In this document: positions 6,141-12,547 of the stretch, one piece after another
Position numbering within the stretch: the stretch's first letter is position 1
How the letters are laid out: every line of letters begins with the position of its first letter
Source: Deltaproteobacteria bacterium UBA5329
GTDB lineage: Bacteria; Desulfobacterota; Syntrophorhabdia; Syntrophorhabdales; Syntrophorhabdaceae
Direction of reading: 5' to 3'
NCBI GenBank assembly: GCA_002408185.1
Contig: DHQV01000102.1
Location: forward strand, 3,671-16,340
Length of the DNA: 12,670 nt
Made by a program: the position numbers and the translations under genes
Notes under the pieces: model-generated
What the model was told of the DNA's origin: nothing
Seen by the model: the letters and a program-made list of their open reading frames with translations, nothing else
Databases searched by the model: none

Positions 6141-6770
6141 ATGATGACACCAAAACGTATTATACTAGTCGACTTTGAGAACATACAGCGGCTCGATTTC
6201 GACAATATCGATATATCGGCCACTAACATCGCAATATTCGTGGGTAAATCGCAGAACAAGATACCCTTTCCCCTGGTGGAAAAGGCACAGTCACTCGGTG
6301 ACCGCCTTGTCTGGATAAAAATTGCCGGCGACGGCAAGAACAATCTCGATTTCCATCTGGCATTCGAACTCGGACGGCTCTGCGAAAGAATGGACAAGGA
6401 CGTCGAACTGATCATACTGTCGAAAGACAGCGGATATGATTCCCTGATCCGATATGTCAACGAGCTGGGCATCAAAACGCGCAGGATAGCTAACCCCGCT
6501 GAGCTATCGGACAATATAAAGTCCCTGCCGTCTTCGAATTACACGAACCACATCGTCAATAACCTTACGAAGATCGACGGCCAGAAACGGCCTCGTACCG
6601 TAAGAACCTTAAGGAAACACATCGAATCACTTCTGCGTGATAAAGCCGGTGTAAACGAAATAGACATCATACTTGAAGAAATGTTTATCAAGGGCCTCTT
6701 GAGCAAGATAAACAACCGGCTGAAGTACACATTCGATGCGCCTGAAGCATCTGAAAGTCCCGCTCCGTAA
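6141..6770 (+). CDS. PIN/NYN-like ribonuclease-fold protein
   Basis: 209 residues from ATG 6141. Residues about 6-125 have the PIN/NYN nuclease-fold pattern: a first strand RIILVDFENIQ with Asp11 and Glu13, FVGKSQNKIP, KIAGDGKNNLDFHLAFELGRL with Asp70, and IILSKDSGYDSLI with Asp96 and Asp100. These acidic residues would bind the metal, so RNA cleavage is likely, although no substrate can be named. The C-terminal part (about 152-197, TVRTLRKHIESLL...IKGLLSKINNRLKYTF) looks like a small winged-helix nucleic-acid-binding module, followed by a Pro/Ser/Ala tail. The frame extends upstream to 5952, but that part is not domain-like and lies upstream of the promoter. No ribosome site precedes 6141, consistent with leaderless translation. 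An in-frame open stretch follows the TAA. Confidence 0.8.
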   Translation: MMTPKRIILVDFENIQRLDFDNIDISATNIAIFVGKSQNKIPFPLVEKAQSLGDRLVWIKIAGDGKNNLDFHLAFELGRLCERMDKDVELIILSKDSGYDSLIRYVNELGIKTRRIANPAELSDNIKSLPSSNYTNHIVNNLTKIDGQKRPRTVRTLRKHIESLLRDKAGVNEIDIILEEMFIKGLLSKINNRLKYTFDAPEASESPAP

Positions 6771-6944
6771 GCCCCGAGCCCGCCACGAATTTCGCGAGAT
6801 CAACGGTTTCTTGAAGATCACAAGATTTGGGACGTTGCGATCCTGCCATTCGAGGGATGTGTATCATATCTATTTGATATTATGAAAGAAAGTAAAGACA
6901 AAGACACTGGATTCCGGCGAGAAGGGATGACTATCGGTGGTTGA
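6771..6944 (+). pseudogene. In-frame open extension after the PIN/NYN stop codon
   Basis: Directly after TAA (6768-6770) the same frame stays open for 57 codons to TGA 6942-6944. Both sides of the stop are Pro/Ser/Ala-rich (PEASESPAP before, APSPPRISRD after). Then comes a protein-like stretch (RFLEDHKIWDVAILPFEG..., LFDIMKESKDKD). It may be the lost C-terminus of the nuclease, separated by a stop mutation, or chance. Its last dozen codons run into a dispersed ATTCCGGC-type repeat. Confidence 0.3.
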
Positions 6945-6951
6945 TTCCGGC
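6910..6951. repeat. Direct 9-bp repeat GATTCCGGC, dispersed-repeat remnant
   Basis: GATTCCGGC occurs at 6910-6918 and 6943-6951, with GGGATGAC between. The words resemble the GTCATCCCGG/CCGGAATGAC family seen at 3328-3358. This is probably decayed intergenic repeat sequence between the convergent nuclease and sensor genes. No terminator hairpin was found here. Confidence 0.4.
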
Positions 6952-6992
6952 ATTGGGGAAATTCAACCCATGTGTCCGGACCATACCCCTCC

Positions 6993-8372
6993 TTACTCCT
7001 TACTGTTTGCTTTCTTGCCCATGAACATAACAGCTTGTCCGTCTGTCCGGTCAATGACCATGCCCGTCCATTGTATTGATATTGGATTTCCGTGGGGGCT
7101 TGTTGTTTGGAGCTTTACAGGATCGAGGCTCTTTCCGTATTGAAGAACTTTTTCCAGGAACTCGTTAAATTCAGTGGCCCCCTGTTCATCAAACAGTTCC
7201 TGCATCAGGCGGCCGATCAGGTCACGCGGGTGGACCAGGCCAAACAGATCATAGGCCGCGGTATTTGCAAATATAATACGGCCCTCGTTAAGGGTAAGGA
7301 TCGCATCGGGCAGCATGTCGACGAGCTGGCGGTAACGTTTTTCACTTGCTAAAAGAGCCTCTTCAACACGCTTTCTTTCCGTAATGTCTTCAGCTATCGA
7401 TACAACTTCGGTGATTTTCCCTTTTTCATTTTTCAAAGGCGTGCTGTTCACGCTCACGACGACGGTTGACCCGTCCTTTTTTACCATTTCATACTGTTTA
7501 TAATACGAGGCCCCTTTCTTAATGACCTCCCTGACTGTTTCCTGGACCCTGGGAAGATCATGCGGATGGAAAAGGGCGGCAACCGATCTACCAATGATCT
7601 CATCTTTGTCATATCCTAGCACTCCCTTGATCTTCCCGTTGCAGTCGATAATAACACCCTTCTTGTCTATCGTCGCTATCAAGTTGGCCACTGATTCGAA
7701 GATCGAAAGATAATTGTGCTCACTTGCCCTGAGCGCTTCACCTCCGCGCTTCAACAGATCCTTGAGTTTCTTATGGTCTTTGATAAGATCGAGAAGATGC
7801 CCGGCATTCACCGTCTTCGTTTCGTCATGCTGTGCCGTTGCCGGACCGCAAAAGAGAAAGTTCTCGTATACCTCATCTCCTATAATAAGTGACGGATATA
7901 CGGCAAGTATGTGCAAAAGGGCCTCGGGCGAGATCCCGTCGATGCAATACATAAAAACGAGTACAGACCGTTCGTTAACGACAGGCCCAAGATCATCCGG
8001 GACGTGTAAAAACCCCTTCCGGCCAATCTCCTTCAGGTTTTCCGTATCGTCGGCAATAATACGGAAAACGGTTTCAGGCGGGCCTTCCATTCCGGACGCA
8101 TGACCCTCATAGATCGTGTCAATCTCCGTTTTTTTATCGATGCCCGCCATGAAAATTTTGCCCGTTCTCCGGGCTTCTTCGACATCGATACCGTGTTCCT
8201 TCAGCAAGTTTATGAAGGCATCATCATTGTGATCGGCACTTATGTAAAGGATCTTTTCATCCTTATCCAAACCCTGTTTGATGTACGAATACAGAAAGAG
8301 GTCCGCTTCCTCTCTGTTCAAATAGAGATAACAGTAGTTTTCTCCAGGTTTCAACGATCGTATCTTTGGCAT
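6993..8372 (-). CDS. MEDS-PAS-PAS sensory protein without output domain
   Basis: 459 residues, soluble. Residues about 10-178 match the MEDS/DcmR sensory domain: NYCYLYLNREEADLFLYSYIKQGLDKDEKILYIS at the start and YPSLIIGDEVYENFLFCGPA at the end, known from methanogen and methylotroph sensors. A charged helix (about 190-220) leads to PAS 1 (about 220-332: FESVANLIATIDKKGVII, GYDKDEIIG, MVKKDGS, EDITERK). A linker helix follows (332-350), then PAS 2 (about 345-453: RQLVDMLPDAILTLNEGRIIFANTAA). The stop comes right after PAS 2, and neither the reading frame nor the following DNA holds a histidine kinase, GGDEF or HTH module. It may act through a partner protein. A TATAAT box lies upstream. The ATG has only a weak ribosome site (GGGTAA). 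Confidence 0.88.
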   Translation of the reverse strand: MPKIRSLKPGENYCYLYLNREEADLFLYSYIKQGLDKDEKILYISADHNDDAFINLLKEHGIDVEEARRTGKIFMAGIDKKTEIDTIYEGHASGMEGPPETVFRIIADDTENLKEIGRKGFLHVPDDLGPVVNERSVLVFMYCIDGISPEALLHILAVYPSLIIGDEVYENFLFCGPATAQHDETKTVNAGHLLDLIKDHKKLKDLLKRGGEALRASEHNYLSIFESVANLIATIDKKGVIIDCNGKIKGVLGYDKDEIIGRSVAALFHPHDLPRVQETVREVIKKGASYYKQYEMVKKDGSTVVVSVNSTPLKNEKGKITEVVSIAEDITERKRVEEALLASEKRYRQLVDMLPDAILTLNEGRIIFANTAAYDLFGLVHPRDLIGRLMQELFDEQGATEFNEFLEKVLQYGKSLDPVKLQTTSPHGNPISIQWTGMVIDRTDGQAVMFMGKKANSKE

Positions 8373-8406
8373 CCAATTACCCGACTAAAAGCATTCAATA
8401 CTGCTC

Positions 8407-8412
8407 ATTATA
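8407..8412 (-). promoter_or_regulatory. Candidate -10 box TATAAT for the MEDS-PAS-PAS gene
   Basis: A perfect minus-strand TATAAT lies about 35 bp upstream of the ATG, giving a leader of roughly 28 bases. No convincing -35 box is found at 16-18 bp spacing, so the promoter may need an activator or another sigma factor. Confidence 0.35.
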
Positions 8413-8485
8413 ATACTTTTTAGCACATTACCGATCGTTTTTCTTTAAAAATCAGCAAAATACGACCCGGAAACAAAGAAGACGA

Positions 8486-8615
8486 TAAGGCGTAAGACGT
8501 AAGGCGTGAGGAGATTTAAAGAAATATCGTAAAACGTAATGGCTTGAAGAACGACCAGATATTCCAGTATCTGCACAATCAGGGTACTAGTATGGTTTTT
8601 ACGACTTACGACTTA
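8486..8615. repeat. Palindromic element with 17-bp inverted arms of GNCGTAA heptamers
   Basis: The left arm 8486-8502 reads TAAGGCGTAAGACGTAA. The right arm 8599-8615 is its inverse with 15 of 17 positions matching (TAAGTCGTAAGTCGTAA on the minus strand). The spacer is 96 bases and contains another pair of CGTAA words near 8529-8539. Further heptamer units follow the left arm to about 8511. Confidence 0.5.
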
Positions 8616-8631
8616 AATGGGATTCTTTCTA

Positions 8632-9039
8632 TTACCGAAGCATCCAGTGGATGGATGCCGCGCAGATGATGGTAAAGGCTGCCAGGACCGTCAGGACGGT
8701 CTGCCATTCCCACCGGCCCATCTTCACTATTTCGCGCCAATTACAGCGCGAACAGTAAAAGACCTTTCGGCCCGCATACTTCAGGACCCATTCCAAGGGA
8801 TGAAACCTGCCGCTTTTCTTCACTTCGTGGCCGCACCGGGGACATTGCACGGACGTCAGGGCCTGCCTTAAATAGAGTGGCCCCACATCGGACACTCCTC
8901 GTGTTGGGTCGTATCGCATTAAATCCCGGTACTGGGTATGGTCGGCGATAAAGTCTATATCCTTGAGTCCCCTGTAGCGTTCATCAACAGAAACCCGAAG
9001 ATTCACCCTGGGTACCTTGGAAACTGCGTGTCGGCCCAT
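8632..9039 (-). CDS. Zinc-ribbon protein with C-terminal membrane anchor (unknown function)
   Basis: 135 residues from the chosen start. Two cysteine pairs, CPRC (Cys66, Cys69) and CSRC (Cys96, Cys99), form a zinc ribbon whose spacer (GHEVKKSGRFHPLEWVL...KVFYC) resembles the small C4 ribbons in many bacterial membrane proteins. Residues about 112-133 are a single hydrophobic helix (TVLTVLAAFTIICAASIHWM), so it is probably tail-anchored with the ribbon in the cytoplasm. Residues 1-62 are polar and match nothing I know. ATG 9039 is preferred over 9063 because GGGGGG lies about six bases upstream, while 9063 has no site. It lies 65 bp downstream of tRNA-Leu on the same strand and could be read through from the glycolytic operon. 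Confidence 0.65.
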   Translation of the reverse strand: MGRHAVSKVPRVNLRVSVDERYRGLKDIDFIADHTQYRDLMRYDPTRGVSDVGPLYLRQALTSVQCPRCGHEVKKSGRFHPLEWVLKYAGRKVFYCSRCNWREIVKMGRWEWQTVLTVLAAFTIICAASIHWMLR

Positions 9040-9104
9040 GAACACCCCCCGATGTACGTTCATGCATGATAGTTGCTGATAAAGATGAAAAAGGGTTTAT
9101 ATAA

Positions 9105-9186
9105 TGCCGAAGGCGGGATTTGAACCCGCACGAGTCTCCCCGCCACCCCCTCAAGATGGTGTGTCTGCCAATTCCACCACTTCGGC
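9105..9186 (-). tRNA. trnL: tRNA-Leu (anticodon GAG)
   Basis: The minus strand folds as a complete class II tRNA: acceptor GCCGAAG/CTTCGGC with discriminator A, a D arm typical of tRNA-Leu (GTGGAATTGGCAGACAC), anticodon stem CCATC/GGTGG with loop TTGAGGG (anticodon GAG at 9150-9152), a long variable arm containing GAG-A-CTC, and T arm GCGGG-TTCAAAT-CCCGC. The 3' CCA is not encoded. It reads CUC and CUU codons. It starts 8 bp after the secG stop, so it is probably cut from the gap-pgk-tpiA-secG transcript. Confidence 0.97.
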
Positions 9187-9194
9187 ATTCTTAC

Positions 9195-9515
9195 TCATTT
9201 CGTTCCCTGCGCGGGAGCGTTCTGCGGTACCGGCACAGGCACATTCTGCTGGGTCTGCGCGGGCACGCTCCTTACAGCGCTCCGTTTATGACTATACGTA
9301 TATGCAAGCACCAGACTTGTCACCATAAAAACGACAGCCGCTATTGTTGTCAGTTTCGTCATGAATCCGGTTGATCCGGAACTGCCGAAAAGCGTCTGGC
9401 TCGAGCCACCGCCAAAGGCAGCGCCTATGTCCGACCCACGACCTGTCTGCAACAACACTATAAGGATAAGGCCGATCGCTATAATGACATGTATGATTCC
9501 GATCACTATGGTCAT
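9195..9515 (-). CDS. secG: Preprotein translocase subunit SecG
   Basis: Small inner-membrane subunit of the SecYEG channel. 106 residues: TM helix 1 at about 2-22, the conserved cytoplasmic loop LLQTGRGSDIGAAFGGGSSQTLFG (21-44) and TGFMTKLT, and TM helix 2 at about 55-72. A Pro/Gln/Ala-rich tail (from about 84) follows, as in many SecG proteins. The ATG overlaps the tpiA stop by four bases (ATGA), and GGAG lies eight bases upstream inside tpiA. Placement after tpiA and before tRNA-Leu matches a known arrangement in several bacteria, including delta-type proteobacteria. Confidence 0.95.
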   Translation of the reverse strand: MTIVIGIIHVIIAIGLILIVLLQTGRGSDIGAAFGGGSSQTLFGSSGSTGFMTKLTTIAAVVFMVTSLVLAYTYSHKRSAVRSVPAQTQQNVPVPVPQNAPAQGTK

Positions 9516-10273
9516 CTATTGTTCTCCAATGCGCGGCTAATTATACCAAGAAAGTTTTCAGATTTCAAGGATGCACCGCCAACAAGTGCACCATTTATAT
9601 TTTTCATGGCAATTAATTCGCCGAAATTATCCGCCGTAACGGAACCGCCATAGAGAATTCTTACATCCAAAGCCGGGCTCCCATAAGCCTCAGAAAGGAT
9701 ACTTCTAATAAATTCATGTACTTCCTCAGCCTCAACGGATGTGGCATTTTTCCCGGTACCGATCGCCCAGACCGGCTCATACGCGATGGTGATATTTGTA
9801 AGGTCTTTTATGCCGGCAAGCGCTTTTTTCACCTGTATACCGACGACGAACTCTGTTATCCCTGATTCGCGCTCCTCGTCCGTCTCACCAACGCAAATTA
9901 TGGGCTTCAGGCCCGCTACGAGGCATTTTTTTACCTTCAAATTGACATTTTCATCTGTTTCATGAAAATATTTACGCCTCTCCGAATGGCCGATTATCGC
10001 ATATGTGCAGCCGGCGTCCTTCAGCATTGCCGGTGATATCTCCCCTGTATAGGCCCCTTTATCCTCGAAAAAGATATTCTGGGACGCGAGGGCGACAGGG
10101 CTGTCCTTGATCACGTCATAAACGCTTTTCAGGACGGTGAACGATGGAGCAACAACCACCTCGCCTTTTCCGGATATATCCGGCAGACCGGCAATTATCT
10201 CCTTCACAAGCGCCTGCCCTTCGGCCGCGGCATTGTTCATCTTCCAGTTCCCGGCTACCATCCACTTTACCAT
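9512..10273 (-). CDS. tpiA: Triosephosphate isomerase
   Basis: Interconverts dihydroxyacetone phosphate and glyceraldehyde 3-phosphate. 253 residues, normal length. Active-site pattern: NWKMN with Lys11, IIGHSERR with the electrophilic His96, AYEPVWAIGTG with the catalytic base Glu166 and the flexible loop 6, YGGSV at 208-212, and the phosphate-binding GGASL at 232-236. ATG 10273 is three bases after the pgk stop, with GGAGGG inside the pgk end as ribosome site. The product also supplies the dihydroxyacetone phosphate that NadA consumes, although nadA is not in this operon. Confidence 0.97.
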   Translation of the reverse strand: MVKWMVAGNWKMNNAAAEGQALVKEIIAGLPDISGKGEVVVAPSFTVLKSVYDVIKDSPVALASQNIFFEDKGAYTGEISPAMLKDAGCTYAIIGHSERRKYFHETDENVNLKVKKCLVAGLKPIICVGETDEERESGITEFVVGIQVKKALAGIKDLTNITIAYEPVWAIGTGKNATSVEAEEVHEFIRSILSEAYGSPALDVRILYGGSVTADNFGELIAMKNINGALVGGASLKSENFLGIISRALENNR

Positions 10274-10276
10274 ATC

Positions 10277-11464
10277 TTACCCTCCACAGCGTTCAAGCGC
10301 TTCGACGGCCGGCATCGTCTTGCCTTCGAGCAATTCGAGAAATGCCCCGCCCCCGGTTGAAATATACGAGATCTTGTCGCTGACCCCTGCCTTGTGCACG
10401 GCGGAATCGGTATCGCCTCCGCCAACGATGGAAAGTGCGCCGGATGCGGCGACGTCCTTTGCGAGCCGGAAGGTGCCCTCGCTAAAAGGCGCGAGTTCGA
10501 ACATGCCCATCGGGCCGTTCCACACGATCGTTTTGGCTTCCTTGACGGCACTGCCGAAGATCTTTTGAGTCTCGGGCCCGATATCAAGGCCCATCCATTC
10601 TTTTGGTATATTATCGACCGAACATGTACTCACTGCGGCATCGGCCTCAGCCTTATCTGCAACGATACAGTCCACTGGCAACAATATCTTTACGTTTTTT
10701 GATCCCGCTTTTTCCATGATGCTTCTGGCCTTATCTAGCATATCGGGTTCACACAGAGACTTGCCGATCTCCCTGCCCATCGCCTTTAAGAACGTGAATG
10801 CCATTCCGCCGCCGATTATCAGCATATTGACCGTATCGACAAGGTTTTCGAGCACACCGATCTTGTCGGAGACCTTGGCCCCGCCGATAATTGCAGCCAG
10901 GGGTCTTTGAGGGTCCTTCATGGCTTTATTGAAATAATCGATCTCGTCCTTCAGAAGAAAACCCGCAGCACAGGACTTGACGGCCTCGGTGATCGCCGAG
11001 TTAGATGCCGCTTTCCTGTGGGCTACCGCAAATGCGTCATCAATGTACACATCCGCCAGTTCGGCGAGCTGCCTGGCAAATTCCGGATCGTTCTTTTCAT
11101 CGCCGATGTGGAACCTCAGGTTTTCGAGCAGGATAACATCGCCCGGTTTCATGGCATTGACCGCGGCGAGGGCCTTATCGCCAACGCAATCGTCCACAAA
11201 CGGGACCTCTTTTCCGAGGAGGTCCGAAAGAATAGCGGCGCACGGCCTCAGGGTAAGCTTTTCGACCCTTTGCCCTTTCGGCCGGCCCATGTGGGAGATC
11301 AGGACCAATTTAGAGCCTTTCTCCATGCAGTACCTAATGGTACGGAGGTGGGCCTTGATCCTGGTCGTATCCGTGACATTACCGTCTGCATCCACGGGTA
11401 CGTTAAAATCAACGCGCATGAGCACTCTCTTTCCTGAAATTTCAACTTGATCGATCGAGTTCAT
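10277..11464 (-). CDS. pgk: Phosphoglycerate kinase
   Basis: Transfers the acyl phosphate of 1,3-bisphosphoglycerate to ADP, making ATP in glycolysis, or the reverse in gluconeogenesis. 395 residues, standard bacterial length. Motifs: MRVDFNVP near 16-23, the substrate-binding LISHMGRPKG at 55-64, ENLRFH, the hinge-region IIGGAKVSDKI, WNGPMGMFE and the nucleotide-binding IVGGGDT, then STGGGAFLELLEG near the end. ATG 11464 has GGAGC eight bases upstream. It follows gap after 28 bp and is nearly joined to tpiA, so gap-pgk-tpiA-secG act as one operon. Confidence 0.97.
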   Translation of the reverse strand: MNSIDQVEISGKRVLMRVDFNVPVDADGNVTDTTRIKAHLRTIRYCMEKGSKLVLISHMGRPKGQRVEKLTLRPCAAILSDLLGKEVPFVDDCVGDKALAAVNAMKPGDVILLENLRFHIGDEKNDPEFARQLAELADVYIDDAFAVAHRKAASNSAITEAVKSCAAGFLLKDEIDYFNKAMKDPQRPLAAIIGGAKVSDKIGVLENLVDTVNMLIIGGGMAFTFLKAMGREIGKSLCEPDMLDKARSIMEKAGSKNVKILLPVDCIVADKAEADAAVSTCSVDNIPKEWMGLDIGPETQKIFGSAVKEAKTIVWNGPMGMFELAPFSEGTFRLAKDVAASGALSIVGGGDTDSAVHKAGVSDKISYISTGGGAFLELLEGKTMPAVEALERCGG

Positions 11465-11492
11465 AGAATTAGCTCCTTCCTATTCCGGTTTG

Positions 11493-12491
11493 TCATTTCA
11501 TTACGAACGAGAAAAGATCGAACATACGGTTGGAAAAACCCCACTCATTGTCATACCACGACAGCACTTTTATCATGTTTCCGCCTATGACTGTCGTATT
11601 CTCCATATCCACGATGGACGAATGGCTATTGCCATTAAAATCTTTAGAAACGAGAGGTTCGTCACAGCACGCAAGTATCCCCTTCATGGGCCCGTCTGCG
11701 TATTCTCTGAGTTTCTTGTTTATATCTTCTTTATTGACTTTGGTCGAGAGTGTCGCGACAAAATCCACGAGCGAAACATTCGGCGTGGGTACCCGTATTG
11801 CAAGGCCGTCCAGCTTGCCTTTCATTTCCGGGATGACTTCCGAAATTGCCCGCGCTGCGCCCGTGGTCGTAGGTATCATGGACAGCGCAGCAGCCCGCGC
11901 CCTGCGGAGGTCTCTATGTGGTTCGTCAAGGACCACCTGGTCGTTTGTAAATGCATGTATCGTCGTCATCAATCCGTATTCGATGCCGAATTCCCTTTGA
12001 AGTATTTTTACGACAGGCGCAAGGCAGTTCGTCGTGCATGAACCCATAGATATGATATGGTGCTTCGTCTTGTCATACACCTCTTCGTTAACTCCGAGGA
12101 CAAAGGTGACATCGGGCCCTTTTGCGGGTGCCGATATGATCACTTTTTTCGCCCCTGCCTTGAGGTGCCGCTCAGCACCGGCGCGGTCGGTGAACTTGCC
12201 CGTGCTTTCGAGTACCACATCGATGCCGAGGTCCTTCCACGGGAGGGATTCAGGTTCCTTCATCGCATACGCCTTTATCTCCTTGCCGTCAATAATAATA
12301 GAGTTCTCGGTATGCTTGACGTCATGGGGCATGATCCCGTGGACCGAATCATATTTCAACAGGTGAGCGAGAGTTTTCGGATCCGTAAGATCATTAACAG
12401 CCACGAATTCAACGTCGTTTTTATTAAAACCAGCCCTCAGGACAAGTCTGCCAATCCTTCCAAAACCGTTAATTGCGACCTTTACGGACAT
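11493..12491 (-). CDS. gap: Glyceraldehyde-3-phosphate dehydrogenase, type I
   Basis: Oxidises glyceraldehyde 3-phosphate with NAD and phosphate. 332 residues from the chosen ATG. N-terminal Rossmann motif VKVAINGFGRIGRL; the Asp in AVNDL favours NAD. The catalytic Cys is in GSCTTNC; the catalytic His lies in TTIHAFTNDQ; SMIPTTTGAA and WYDNEWGFSNR follow as expected. The residues before the catalytic block read SMGS where SNAS is usual. ATG 12491 is chosen because GGGAGG lies six bases upstream. The earlier ATG at 12518 has no ribosome site and sits inside the -10 box, upstream of the predicted transcription start. First gene of the glycolytic operon. Confidence 0.96.
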   Translation of the reverse strand: MSVKVAINGFGRIGRLVLRAGFNKNDVEFVAVNDLTDPKTLAHLLKYDSVHGIMPHDVKHTENSIIIDGKEIKAYAMKEPESLPWKDLGIDVVLESTGKFTDRAGAERHLKAGAKKVIISAPAKGPDVTFVLGVNEEVYDKTKHHIISMGSCTTNCLAPVVKILQREFGIEYGLMTTIHAFTNDQVVLDEPHRDLRRARAAALSMIPTTTGAARAISEVIPEMKGKLDGLAIRVPTPNVSLVDFVATLSTKVNKEDINKKLREYADGPMKGILACCDEPLVSKDFNGNSHSSIVDMENTTVIGGNMIKVLSWYDNEWGFSNRMFDLFSFVMK

Positions 12492-12517
12492 AAAAGACCT
12501 CCCTTGTTTTTTTAACA

Positions 12518-12547
12518 ATAGTAATCAAAAGAGGCTGCCCCTGTCAA
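12518..12547 (-). promoter_or_regulatory. Sigma70-type promoter of the gap operon
   Basis: A perfect -35 TTGACA (12547-12542), an 18-bp spacer and -10 TACTAT (12523-12518) on the minus strand. The predicted start near 12511 gives a leader of about 20 bases carrying GGGAGG (12503-12498) before gap. Confidence 0.6.

Larger units (their letters stand above)
8373..8631. other. Non-coding stretch with repeats
   Basis: About 260 bp between the zinc-ribbon gene and the sensor gene. I see no gene in it. It holds the sensor promoter region, heptamer repeats, an imperfect 17-bp inverted repeat and a small 6-bp hairpin (CAGATA/TATCTG, 8556-8573). Confidence 0.6.
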
